Source: Actinomycetota bacterium (GTDB lineage Bacteria > Actinomycetota > Actinomycetes > Streptosporangiales > Streptosporangiaceae). From it: a stretch of 64,000 nt of DNA. This document shows, one piece after another, positions 24,814 through 32,762 of this stretch. Position numbers and translations under genes: made by a program. The DNA is taken from positions 27,649 to 91,648 of the forward strand of contig PMSU01000213.1 of NCBI GenBank assembly GCA_003168255.1, read 5' to 3'. How positions within the stretch are numbered: the stretch's first letter is position 1; each line of letters opens with the position of its first letter. The notes beneath the pieces were generated by a model that had not been told where the DNA came from, did no database searches, and saw only the letters and a program-made list of their open reading frames with translations.

Positions 24814-25995
24814 TCAGTAGGAGCGGGGCAGGCCGAGTACGTGCTCGGCGAGATAGTTGAGGATCATCTCCTGGGAAATCGGCGCGATGCGCAGCAGCCG
24901 GGCCTCTCGCCAGTACCGCTCCACGTGGTACTCCGTGGCATAGCCGAACCCCCCGTGCGTCTGCATGGCCGCGTCCGCGGCGCGATAGCCGGCATCGGCT
25001 GCCAGGAACTTGGCAGTGTTGGCCTGCTCGCCGCAGGGCAGCCCGGCATCGATCCGCCAGGAGGCGTTGCGGATGGTGAGCTCGGCGGCGGCCAGGCCGG
25101 CGTGCGCGGCGGCAAGCGGGAATGAGATTCCCTGGTTCTTGCCGATGGGACGGCCGAAGACCTCGCGCTGCTTGGCGTACGCGACAGCGCGGCGCAGCGC
25201 CGCCCGGCCGGTTCCCAGCGCCTCGGAGGCGACCAGGATGCGCTCGGCGTTGAGGCCGTCCAGCAGATAGGAGAAGCCCCGGCCTTCCTCGCCCACGCGA
25301 TCTTCGACGGGCACGACGAGCCCGTCGTAGCTGACCTCGCACGAGGCGACTGCGTTGCGTCCCACCTTCGAGATGGGCGTGATGTGCACTGCGGGATCTT
25401 TAAGGTCGGCCAGCAGCAACGTCATCCCGTCCGTGCGGCGCGCACACTCCTGCACCGGCGTCGTGCGTACCAGCAGCAGGACCTTCGCCGACTCCAGGGC
25501 CTTGGACGTCCAGACCTTCCGCCCGGTCACGCGATAGCTATCTCCCTCGCGCACAGCCCGGGTCCGGATGGAGGTTGTGTCGGTGCCGGCGTCGGGCTCG
25601 GTGACGCCGAACGCCACGTGCAGATCACCGGTTGCGACGCGGGGCAGGTAGCGCCGGCGGAGTTGCTCGCTGCCATGCCGGACGACCGGGTGCATCCCGA
25701 AGATAGACAGGTGAATAGCGCTCGCGCCATTCATGCAGGCGCCGGACGCCGCGACCTCCTCGAGGATGATGGACGCCGCCGTGATCCCCTGCCCGCCGCC
25801 GCCATACTCGGCCGGGATGGCGATGCCGATCCAGCCGCCGTCAGCCAGCGCCCGGTAGAACTCCCACGGGAAGGTATGCGTCGCATCCAGCCGGGCCCAG
25901 TAGTCGTCATCAAAGGGCGCGCAGATGTCGCGGATGGCACCCCGGATGAGCCGGTGGTCCTCGTCCTCGCTGAACTCCAAAATCCGCTCCTGCAC
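24814..25995 (-). CDS. acyl-CoA dehydrogenase
   Basis: A 393-residue acyl-CoA dehydrogenase. Motifs include IPAEYGGGGQGITAASI, AFGVTEPDAGTDTTSI (about 133-148), TGRKVWTSKALESAKV, the C-terminal REVFGRPIGKNQGISF, and MQTHGGFGYATEYHVERYWREARL. The last is the pattern of caiA/butyryl-type dehydrogenases that work with CaiB-type CoA transferases. It is the first gene of a two-gene operon with the transferase. Divergent from the second MarR regulator, with operator-like site E in between. Confidence 0.92.
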   Translation of the reverse strand: MQERILEFSEDEDHRLIRGAIRDICAPFDDDYWARLDATHTFPWEFYRALADGGWIGIAIPAEYGGGGQGITAASIILEEVAASGACMNGASAIHLSIFGMHPVVRHGSEQLRRRYLPRVATGDLHVAFGVTEPDAGTDTTSIRTRAVREGDSYRVTGRKVWTSKALESAKVLLLVRTTPVQECARRTDGMTLLLADLKDPAVHITPISKVGRNAVASCEVSYDGLVVPVEDRVGEEGRGFSYLLDGLNAERILVASEALGTGRAALRRAVAYAKQREVFGRPIGKNQGISFPLAAAHAGLAAAELTIRNASWRIDAGLPCGEQANTAKFLAADAGYRAADAAMQTHGGFGYATEYHVERYWREARLLRIAPISQEMILNYLAEHVLGLPRSY

Positions 25996-26042
25996 CGCGG
26001 GACGGCCCGGGCGACTTGCCCAGGCTCAAAGCCGACTCCTCA

Positions 26043-26062
26043 ATACTCTAATACTAGACTAT
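26043..26062. promoter_or_regulatory. shared island operator-like motif, site E
   Basis: The + strand reads ATACTCTAATACTAGACTAT. Its first 12 bases equal those of site C, and its reverse complement holds ATAGTCTAGT as in sites A, B and D. It lies between the acyl-CoA dehydrogenase operon and the divergent MarR gene, so the regulator may control itself. Confidence 0.7.
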
Positions 26063-26115
26063 CGAGTGAACTAGGCTGGAGTCCGGCTCACATCGAAAGG
26101 CTAGGACGCGACGCA

Positions 26116-26610
26116 GTGAGCGCACCTCAAGATCCCGTCGAGTGGTCCACAGAGCGCTGGATCGAGCACAAGCAGCCGCTTCCGGCGCAGTTCGGTGCCA
26201 TGGCCGCGGTGCTTCGCACACATCAGGCGATGTCCGCGATCATCGACACAACGCTGCGCGAGCACGATCTGTCTCGCACCGGCTACCTGCTGATGACCAC
26301 GCTGATGATCTCCCGCGACGGCACCCGGCCGCTCGGACAGCTCAGCAGGCACCTCATGGTGCATCCCACGACCGTCACCCTCGCGCTGGACCAACTGGAG
26401 AAGCGCCGCCTGCTCCGGCGGACACCGCACCCTACAGACCGGCGCACCATCCTCGCCTCGCTCACGCCAGCCGGGATGGAGCTACTGGACAAGGCAACGA
26501 AGTCACTTGCCGATGTTGAGTTTGGGCTGACCGGAGTCGGCGAGGGTCTCTCGGTCAGGCTCGTAGACGTCCTGCGCGAGGTACGCAGCCGCATCGGCGA
26601 CGTCGGTTAG
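26116..26610 (+). CDS. MarR family transcriptional regulator (island regulator 2)
   Basis: A 164-residue winged-helix MarR protein, paralogue of the one at 15141. Recognition helix region HPTTVTLALDQLEKRRLLRR and wing TPHPTDRRTILASLTPAG match the paralogue almost residue for residue. Start is GTG 26116, set by alignment with the paralogue; the frame runs far upstream antisense to the dehydrogenase but without family sequence. The Shine-Dalgarno site is weak (GAAAGG, 15 bases upstream). Site E is in its promoter. Two near-identical MarR proteins may form heterodimers or respond to different intermediates. Confidence 0.9.
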   Translation: MSAPQDPVEWSTERWIEHKQPLPAQFGAMAAVLRTHQAMSAIIDTTLREHDLSRTGYLLMTTLMISRDGTRPLGQLSRHLMVHPTTVTLALDQLEKRRLLRRTPHPTDRRTILASLTPAGMELLDKATKSLADVEFGLTGVGEGLSVRLVDVLREVRSRIGDVG

Positions 26611-26669
26611 GCACGCGGCCCTGTGTGCTCGAAGAATCGTGATCGCCTCAGCCAAGGAGCAGTAACGAG

Positions 26670-27433
26670 ATGGGACCAAGGGACGACGTCGTCACTGCTT
26701 CGCGCGTGCGGACCGCTCACGCCGACGCCTGGGAGGAACTTGGCCGTTGTTCAATCCGGACCGGCGGCGGCTGGTCACGTCTGGCCGGAATCCGGTTGAT
26801 GGCCTCAGGCCTGCCTTATCCGCAGTGGAACAACGGCGACGTCATCGACCCGTCCGTGGTTGACATCGACCGGGTGGCGGCGTGGTACGAGGAACGGGAG
26901 TGCCATGGGGGGTGCTAGTGTCGGCCGGCGCGCAGTGGCCTCACGGCCGCAAGCTCTCCGGGATGCGGCTCATGGGTATGAGCACCCGGTCACCCCGCCC
27001 CGCACCGGCAGTCGAGGGCCTGGTCATCCGAGAGGCAACTCCGCGAGATGCCCCCGATGTGGTTCACGTCGATGCCGCGGCGTTTGAGGAGCCCGTCGCG
27101 ATCGAACGCCGATGGATCGAGCCGCTCCTCTGCGCCCAGTCGGTAACGGTCGCCATCGCTGAGCTGCACGGTGTGCCAGTCGCTACCGGATACACGGTGT
27201 CGACCGATGGCGACGCCGGCCCAGGTCTCTATCTTGCCGGCGTCGCCGTACTGCCCGCTGCCCGCCGCCGGGGCGTCGCCGCGGCGGTGTCGACGTGGCT
27301 GCTGAGCCGCGACGTTGAGCAAGGCCCGCGCATCGCCCACCTGCACCCCGACAGCGACGAAGCCGCTCGCGTCTATGCCCGGCTCGGGTTCATCGAGGTG
27401 ACCGGATTCGATGTCTACGGGGACAATGTCTGA
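26670..27433 (+). pseudogene. GNAT family N-acetyltransferase, frameshifted
   Basis: Two overlapping frames together encode one protein. Frame 1 (26670-26918) starts at an ATG with AAGGAG and ends in AAWYEERE. Frame 2 (from about 26897 to 27433) continues GVPWGVLVSAGAQWPHG and then a complete GNAT domain with VLPAARRRGVAAAVSTWLL (acetyl-CoA loop) and ARVYARLGF. Adding one G to the GGG at 26896-26898 joins them as ...YEERGVPWG..., which is the family sequence. So this is either a single-base deletion, a sequencing error in a G-run, or slippage. The domain itself is intact from frame 2. Confidence 0.8.
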
Positions 27434-27452
27434 CGAAGTTCATCCCAGCCGG

Positions 27453-27821
27453 TCAGACTGCTGCTGTCTCGCTATCGGCGATCTCGATGTCCTTGAAGAA
27501 GCGCCGGTGCACCCGGAGCTTCTCGCCGTCCACCGCAATCACGTGCCACATGCCTGACGCCGGACCGAGCCGGGTCGACCGCGGCAGCTCCGCCACGACG
27601 CCACGGGCCTTCTTCATGCTCGACTTTCCCGCGTCAAGGACCAGCACGCGCTGCGGGGTGACCACGAAGATCCGGTAGCGGTTGAGGCCGAGGAACACGA
27701 AGAAGCCCGTCAGCGCGGCCAGCCACTGGCTGGCGGTCTGCGCGCCAAATACTGCTTGCACGGTCTCGCCAGGCCGCAGGTACTGAGCGGCGGAACTACG
27801 CATCGAATCTCGGAGTGCCAT
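27453..27821 (-). CDS. small PH-like domain protein of unknown function
   Basis: A 122-residue protein I recognise only by architecture. It begins with LRPGETVQAVFGAQT, has one hydrophobic segment (about 31-49, WLAALTGFFVFLGL), then RIFVVTPQRVLVLDAG, a pattern of small actinobacterial PH/YokE-like domain proteins in which the beta-barrel follows a membrane anchor. A basic patch KSSMKKARG follows. No enzyme motif. It is 45 bases upstream of the DUF4242 gene end on the same strand, so they may be cotranscribed. Function unknown. Confidence 0.7.
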   Translation of the reverse strand: MALRDSMRSSAAQYLRPGETVQAVFGAQTASQWLAALTGFFVFLGLNRYRIFVVTPQRVLVLDAGKSSMKKARGVVAELPRSTRLGPASGMWHVIAVDGEKLRVHRRFFKDIEIADSETAAV

Positions 27822-27865
27822 GGGAATCCTCCAGGTTGGTTCTGAATATTGGCTGGGGTGGTAGT

Positions 27866-28117
27866 TCAGGAGCCCTCTTGTACCTGGAAGATGTCATCGG
27901 CAACCAGGCCGTGGGCTTCGCGGTGCACGGTCGCCGCCGCATCCGCGGACGGCGCTTCGACGAGGCAGAATACCTTGCCCTGCTGCCCGTCGACCCAGTA
28001 GCGCAGGTAGCGGACGTCGTAGGCGTCCTGGGTCTTCAGATCTGCCATGTGGGCCTTGGCTACGTCGTCGGCGGTCACGCCTCCGGCGATGTTGTGGACG
28101 TCCATGTAGAGCGGCAC
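27866..28117 (-). CDS. DUF4242 protein, SCO4226 nickel-binding-like
   Basis: An 83-residue protein of the DUF4242 family, whose structural representative SCO4226 of Streptomyces coelicolor is a nickel-binding ferredoxin-like dimer. Visible family features are MDVHNIAGGVTADDVAKAH, the YWVDGQQGKVFCLVEAPSADAA strand-turn and the HREAHGLVADDIFQV C-terminus with candidate metal-binding His/Cys. Start is GTG 28117, preceded by AGGAGG at ideal distance; the longer open frame runs into the regulator remnant. Metal and role are inferred from the family only. Confidence 0.85.
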   Translation of the reverse strand: MPLYMDVHNIAGGVTADDVAKAHMADLKTQDAYDVRYLRYWVDGQQGKVFCLVEAPSADAAATVHREAHGLVADDIFQVQEGS

Positions 28118-28169
28118 TGTGCCTCCTCGGTCACGGTAATGAGTCAAGGCGACCGTATGGCGACTGGGC

Positions 28170-28400
28170 TCGCGTCCGCATCGGGAGCGGTGCCCATATT
28201 GGGGCGGGCGTTCCCTACTTTTCCGCGCAACGCCGCCTCGTCCGTCGCGTCGAGCAGCGCCATCGCGGCCTCCTACGGGCAGCCCAGGCCGGTCCACAGC
28301 CGTGCAGCCTGTTCCCAGTCGCCCTTGATCTGCGTCAGGTCGGGGTCGGTGAGGTCACCACGCGGTGAGACTGCTCGAATCCGCGCCTGACCAGGCAATA
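28170..28400 (-). pseudogene. remnant of a LuxR/AfsR-type regulator C-terminal region
   Basis: On the minus strand the translation contains GDWEQAARLWTGLGCP, then an in-frame TAG (28273-28275), then EAAMALLDATDEAALR. In large actinobacterial LuxR-family regulators the same stretch reads G-D-W-x-x-A-A-x-x-W-x-x-L-G-C-P-Y-E-A-A-x-A-L. The stop exactly replaces the conserved Tyr. No DNA-binding domain or ATPase part remains on either side. I infer a short decayed fragment, left after loss of the rest of the gene. Boundaries are approximate. Confidence 0.5.
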
Positions 28401-28621
28401 CCTTCCCATATACCGTTCCCGGCCCCTCGTCCCCGCTGAGCGGCACCAGCGCTTTACGCCTTATGCCGATTTGCCCTATTACGTACCCGGAAACTGTCGG
28501 GTCCGATAGGCGGGCTGCTTTGCAGTGTGTTCACTTGTGGGCCTATCGCGCTTAATCGGGGCATTGTATCTTCGGGGCACCGCAGCGTGTAGCACCATTC
28601 GCTCCACACCAGGAGGTTGGA

Positions 28622-30628
28622 ATGCCCCGCACCGGCATCCGCCGCGTCTTGATCGCCCTTGCCGCAGTCACCCTCGCTGCCGCAGGCGGGGTCGCGACCG
28701 GCGGCCCAGCCCACGCCGCCAGCGACTTCTCCCTGTTGACCCTCCCGGACCAGGGAGAAACCGCGATCTACAACTTCGTCAACTCGGCCACCAGCGCGAT
28801 CAACGTGACCATCTACGAGCTGAACGACACCACGCTGGAAAACGACCTGGTCAGCCGCGAGAAGGCCGGGGTCAACGTCCGCGTGATCCTGGACCAGGCG
28901 CAGAAAACGTACAACACCGCCGCTTACAACGTCCTGACGGCAGGCGGGGTCGGCGTGACCTATTCGTCCACGGCCTTCACCTACACCCACCAAAAGACGA
29001 TCACCGTCAACAATGACGAGTCATACATCAGCACCGGCAACTTCGACACCACCTACTACGCGACCTCCCGCGACTTCGGCGTCTTCGACACCGACGCCGC
29101 CGACGTGGCCGCGATCGTGGCCGTCTTCAACGCCGACTACGCGAAGACCTCGATCACCCCGTCCGACGGGGACGACCTGGTGTGGTCGCCCACCGACTCG
29201 CAGACCCACCTGCTGGCGCTGATCAACGGGGCGCAGCACAGCCTCGACATCGAGCAGGAGGAGTTCAGCGACACCACCCTGGTCAACGCGGTCGTCGCGG
29301 ACGAGAAGCGCGGCGTGACCGTCCGCGTGGTTGTCGAGGACCCGTCGTCCTATACCTCGGAGCTCAACGAGATCACTGCCGCCGGTGGCACGGTGACCGG
29401 GTACTCGTCCACGACCGGGTTCTACATTCACGCCAAGACGATCATCGCTGACTACGGCACATCCACCGCGAAGGCGTTCGCCGGCTCGGAGAACTTCTCC
29501 GACAACTCGCTCAATGACAACCGGGAACTGGGGCTTATCACCACCGACTCCGGCGTGGTGAGCGGCCTCGAGTCCGCGTTCAACGGGGACTTCAGCGGCT
29601 CCAGCACCAACAAGGTGGCCATCTTCAGCCCCGGCAACCAGACCACCCCGGTCGGCACCGTGGTCAACCTGCAGATCGAGGGCGAGGACACTGCGACCGG
29701 CACGCTGTCCTACTCCGCCACCGGGCTGCCCACCGGCCTGTCGATCAGCTCCTCGACCGGCGTCATCTCCGGCACCGCCAGCAAGGCCGGCAGCTACAGC
29801 GTGACCGTGACCGGCAAGGACTCCACCGGGGCGACCGGGTCCGCGAGCTTCACCTGGACCGTCGGCTCGGGGACCACCGACACGGTGACCGTGACCAACC
29901 CGGGCAGCCAGACCGGCACGGTCGGCACCGCCACCAGCCTCCAGATCCACGCGACCGACTCGGCAACCGGCCAGACCCTCACCTACACCGCGACCGGCCT
30001 GCCCGCCGGCCTGTCGATCAACTCCTCCACCGGCCTGATCTCGGGCACCCCCACCACCGCCGGCGCCCCCTCGGTCACCGTGACCGCCACCGACACCACC
30101 GGCGCGAACGGCAGCGCCACCTTCACCTGGACCATCAACCCCAGTTCCGGAGGCTGCACCGCGGCGCAGCTACTCGGCAACCCCGGGTTCGAGACGGGCA
30201 CCGCAGCACCGTGGTCCGCGTCATCTGGTGTGATCAACGACAGCAGCAAGGAGCAGCCGCACAGCGGATCCTGGGACGCATGGCTCGATGGCTACGGCAC
30301 CACGCACACCGACACACTGTCCCAGGCCGTCAGCGTCCCGGCCGGCTGCACCAACTACCAGCTGGGTTTCTGGCTGCACATCGACACGGCCGAGACCGGC
30401 ACCACCGCTTACGACACCCTGACCGTGCAGATCCTCAACAGCTCCGGCACGGTACTCGGAACGCTTGCCACGTTCTCTAACCTCAACCACAACACTGGGT
30501 ACGCCCAGCACACCTACAGCCTGTCGGCCTACGCCGGGCAGAGCATCACGCTGAAATTCACCGGGAGCGAGGACTACACGAAGCAGACTTCGTTCGTCAT
30601 CGACGACACGGCCATAAACGTCAGCTGA
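28622..30628 (+). CDS. secreted phospholipase D-like protein with Ig-like repeats and C-terminal lectin-like domain
   Basis: A 668-residue exported protein. Sec signal peptide at 1-33 (cleavage near AHA-AS). Two PLD half-motifs follow: H123-x-K125 with D132 and GNFD, and H270-x-K272 with D277 and GSENFSDNS, so the catalytic pair is complete. Residues about 335-420 and 421-505 are two He_PIG/cadherin-like Ig repeats, each with GLPxGLSIxSSTGxISGT. Residues about 515-668 form a jelly-roll-like domain starting LLGNPGFETG, like those in secreted peptidases and glycosidases. It may hydrolyse phosphodiesters in lipid or nucleic acid at a surface. ATG 28622 has AGGAGG. Confidence 0.87.
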   Translation: MPRTGIRRVLIALAAVTLAAAGGVATGGPAHAASDFSLLTLPDQGETAIYNFVNSATSAINVTIYELNDTTLENDLVSREKAGVNVRVILDQAQKTYNTAAYNVLTAGGVGVTYSSTAFTYTHQKTITVNNDESYISTGNFDTTYYATSRDFGVFDTDAADVAAIVAVFNADYAKTSITPSDGDDLVWSPTDSQTHLLALINGAQHSLDIEQEEFSDTTLVNAVVADEKRGVTVRVVVEDPSSYTSELNEITAAGGTVTGYSSTTGFYIHAKTIIADYGTSTAKAFAGSENFSDNSLNDNRELGLITTDSGVVSGLESAFNGDFSGSSTNKVAIFSPGNQTTPVGTVVNLQIEGEDTATGTLSYSATGLPTGLSISSSTGVISGTASKAGSYSVTVTGKDSTGATGSASFTWTVGSGTTDTVTVTNPGSQTGTVGTATSLQIHATDSATGQTLTYTATGLPAGLSINSSTGLISGTPTTAGAPSVTVTATDTTGANGSATFTWTINPSSGGCTAAQLLGNPGFETGTAAPWSASSGVINDSSKEQPHSGSWDAWLDGYGTTHTDTLSQAVSVPAGCTNYQLGFWLHIDTAETGTTAYDTLTVQILNSSGTVLGTLATFSNLNHNTGYAQHTYSLSAYAGQSITLKFTGSEDYTKQTSFVIDDTAINVS

Positions 30629-30780
30629 GCATGGCCGGTCGGCACAGTCGACCGTGATGCTGCGGATATCGAACATGCGAGCTACCTCATGTGTGGGATT
30701 CGCGCACGCCGACGGCGGAAGCGTCAGCAGGGACGTCGGACAGAGGCGCGCTGCTTCGGATGAATGACATAGCGGCTACG

Positions 30781-31323
30781 TCAGAAAATGTGCATGTATG
30801 AGGTCACCGCCACGCTGCCGATTACGAGCAATATCAGGCCGTCGCAGGTGCGCCAATACATCGACTTCAGTACCGAGTGCAGGTAGTCAGCCCCATCGAT
30901 GCTTCGTGCATCGCGAAGCATCGCAAGCGCACGCCCGGTTCCGTGCGCGATTCCCATGGCAGCCGCCGCCAGAGCACCCATGCTGACGCTGCCGAGCGCC
31001 GCCACTACAAGCAGCAGCAACCCAAATCCGGCGTAGGGGTTACGGGTCGCGAACCCGGGTCCCAGAACAGCACCCCAGACCAGGATTCGCCGTCGACGCG
31101 AAACACCTGCGACCAGGGACTGCGGAACCTGCCAGCTACTGCCCGGCGACGCAGGACCGGATAGTCCAATTGTCTCTGAGCTGCCATAGCAAAAGCAGTA
31201 GATCACGATGAGGACTAGGGCGACATGGCTGAGCGGAAGGGCATTAAGGAGAACCCCGAGTACCGCCCATGCCAGGCCGGCTGGCAAGCTGTACGCGGCG
31301 ACGAGCGACGCATACCTCGCCAT
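30781..31323 (-). CDS. integral membrane protein of unknown function
   Basis: A 180-residue protein with about four predicted membrane segments (near 8-28, 32-48, 95-125 and 160-178). There is a soluble, Ser/Gly-rich loop between. No motif that names a family. It is the last gene of the minus-strand cluster with the Mau-like genes, about 260 bases after the Cys-rich Tat protein gene, with a small ORF in the gap. The ATG directly follows GGGAGG, which is part of a tight hairpin. Possible partner in membrane insertion or transport of the Cys-rich protein, but that is guesswork from location. Confidence 0.65.
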   Translation of the reverse strand: MARYASLVAAYSLPAGLAWAVLGVLLNALPLSHVALVLIVIYCFCYGSSETIGLSGPASPGSSWQVPQSLVAGVSRRRRILVWGAVLGPGFATRNPYAGFGLLLLVVAALGSVSMGALAAAAMGIAHGTGRALAMLRDARSIDGADYLHSVLKSMYWRTCDGLILLVIGSVAVTSYMHIF

Positions 31324-31339
31324 CCTCCCGACCGGGAGG
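31324..31339 (-). promoter_or_regulatory. hairpin covering the ribosome-binding site
   Basis: In the mRNA, CCTCCC-GGTC-GGGAGG immediately precedes the AUG of the membrane protein at 31323. The stem hides the GGGAGG ribosome site. An alternative stem CCGACC/GGTCGG, one step upstream, would free part of it. Confidence 0.4.
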
Positions 31340-31430
31340 TCGGCGGCCAGTGAGGTCGCCGAGTTAGCGCCTCAAGGAGAGTACGCCTTGGAGTAGCCAT
31401 TCGCCGCCGCGACGCCTACAGCGAGGAAGG

Positions 31431-31520
31431 TCAACGCGGCGGCCCGTGAAGGTACCACCACCCGACGCCGAGCCCGGTCACGACCGCCGCGGCGGCAAGC
31501 AAGACTTTAGCTGCCGACAT
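31431..31520 (-). CDS. small single-pass membrane peptide (29 aa)
   Basis: A 29-residue ORF with an ATG preceded by GGAG at correct spacing. The product is MSAAKVLLAAAAVVTGLGV and then GWWYLHGPPR: one hydrophobic helix with a charged/aromatic end. Directly after, in another frame, a second hydrophobic stretch (AALTFLAVGVAAANGYSKAYS, 31372-31440) occurs, so the gene may be a frameshifted two-helix protein. It sits between the Cys-rich Tat protein and the membrane protein on the same strand. Homology unknown; kept because of start signal, helix and context. Confidence 0.4.
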   Translation of the reverse strand: MSAAKVLLAAAAVVTGLGVGWWYLHGPPR

Positions 31521-31585
31521 GGGATCTCCGTCGTTACGGTGAGAGAACCGGCGGGCAATCTGCCTCGTGGCAGCGTACCCGGGAG

Positions 31586-32131
31586 TCAGCCGGCCGCCAG
31601 CGCCGATATCCGCTTATGCTCCGCGCGGACATCTTCCGAATTATTGCAATCGCAACAGATACATTCGCTGAGGCAGGTGCACCAGTAGGTACATTCGCGC
31701 TTGGGGCCTAGGCAGTCAGAGCAGACCTCATAGCCGTGGCCATTCCCGAGGCCTGAGCAGGCGATCCACGTTCCACTCGAGTACTCACAGCAATAACCCT
31801 GCCAATTGTAGTGCCCCTGGTCGCAAGAGCAGTAAGCAGAGGAGCTGTTCTTACAGAGAATATAGCCCGATGGGCATCCTGATCCAGTGGGGCACTTGTG
31901 GCCGTAGTGAGCGCAATGGAGGGTGGGCCCGCATTCGCAAGTGACAGCCAGGGCGGGCTTCTGACCGAGCGTGAGCGCGGCGATGCTAGCCGCCCCGCCC
32001 AGCACCGCCGTTCGCAGCGCGTCCCTGCGCGTCATCCTGCGATTGATCCGCTCCGCAATGTTGCCGACGCGGGCGTCGAACTTGTCACCCATCTGTGTCC
32101 AGCTCATAACGCGGCTTTCACCTCTCCTCAT
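31586..32131 (-). CDS. Tat-exported cysteine-rich protein, methylamine dehydrogenase light chain-like
   Basis: A 181-residue protein (173 if ATG 32107 is used). A twin-arginine signal MTRRDALRTAVLGGAASIAALTLG (about 33-56) is followed by a mature part of about 115 residues with about 20 Cys, including CC pairs and CxC motifs, and three Trp. This layout (Tat signal, many disulfides, directly behind MauE and MauD-type genes) is that of the methylamine dehydrogenase light chain, which has 12 Cys and a cofactor formed from two Trp. I cannot align the Cys pattern with confidence, and neither a heavy chain nor MauG is nearby. It is a folded, disulfide-rich exported protein of unknown activity. Confidence 0.8.
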   Translation of the reverse strand: MRRGESRVMSWTQMGDKFDARVGNIAERINRRMTRRDALRTAVLGGAASIAALTLGQKPALAVTCECGPTLHCAHYGHKCPTGSGCPSGYILCKNSSSAYCSCDQGHYNWQGYCCEYSSGTWIACSGLGNGHGYEVCSDCLGPKRECTYWCTCLSECICCDCNNSEDVRAEHKRISALAAG

Positions 32132-32762
32132 TCGATGCCGGCGGCCGGGCCGCTACCTCTGCCATTTCTTCACGGTTGGGTTCGCTCGGCAGGACGGCGA
32201 GCGTCGTATCGGGCAAGGGCAGCAGGCACGCTTGCCCGAAGCCTCGCACCTCCTTCAACTGCCGCACGGATCCGGCCGCCCGTACCTTGCCGTCGCCGTC
32301 GATCGCGACAAGCAGCGGGGTGGCCAACGCGTTATATGCCTCCCGGACGCCATGGGTTGTGACCTTTCCGATCTCCAGCCGGGTGGTCCGGAAGGTATCG
32401 GAGATCTGCAGGTAGCTCGGCGGGTCGGAGGTGAGCAGCAGCACCCGGAATCCAGCTAGATCGCCGGCCTCCATGGCGATGCCCAGGTTGTCCACGAGTT
32501 GTTCACAGGCCGGGCAGGTGGGGTCGACGAACGCCACCAGCGACGGTTGCCCGTCCCCGGGCGTGACGTAATGCCGAGTGTCGTCGCTTATCCGTTCGTA
32601 CCCGAACTCGGCGGCCTTCTTGCCCACCTCGGGCCCGAGCGCGGCAGCCTCTTTTGTCTTGTCGAAGACCCGGCCCAGCTGCCGGTACATAATGATCACC
32701 AGCAGACCGAGAGCCAGCAGTAGCACCCATTGCGCCACGGCAAGGTAGAGGGGGATCGTCAT
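32118..32762 (-). CDS. MauD-like membrane-anchored thioredoxin-fold protein
   Basis: A 214-residue protein. An N-terminal helix (7-27, VAQWVLLLALGLLVIIMY) anchors it with the domain outside. YRQLGRVFDK after the helix and the thioredoxin-fold with C-P-A-C in DPTCPACEQLV (about 90-101) are MauD features. MauD serves disulfide formation or isomerisation in the methylamine dehydrogenase light chain. ATGA overlap with the MauE-like gene upstream; its end overlaps the start of the Cys-rich gene by 14 bases, so all three are translated together. The likely client is therefore the Cys-rich protein. Confidence 0.87.
   Translation of the reverse strand: MTIPLYLAVAQWVLLLALGLLVIIMYRQLGRVFDKTKEAAALGPEVGKKAAEFGYERISDDTRHYVTPGDGQPSLVAFVDPTCPACEQLVDNLGIAMEAGDLAGFRVLLLTSDPPSYLQISDTFRTTRLEIGKVTTHGVREAYNALATPLLVAIDGDGKVRAAGSVRQLKEVRGFGQACLLPLPDTTLAVLPSEPNREEMAEVAARPPASNEER

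Noticed and set aside
13355-26610. Island acquired with a mobile element.
   Set aside because: No integrase, transposase, direct repeats or tRNA at the borders, and composition is the same as the surroundings.
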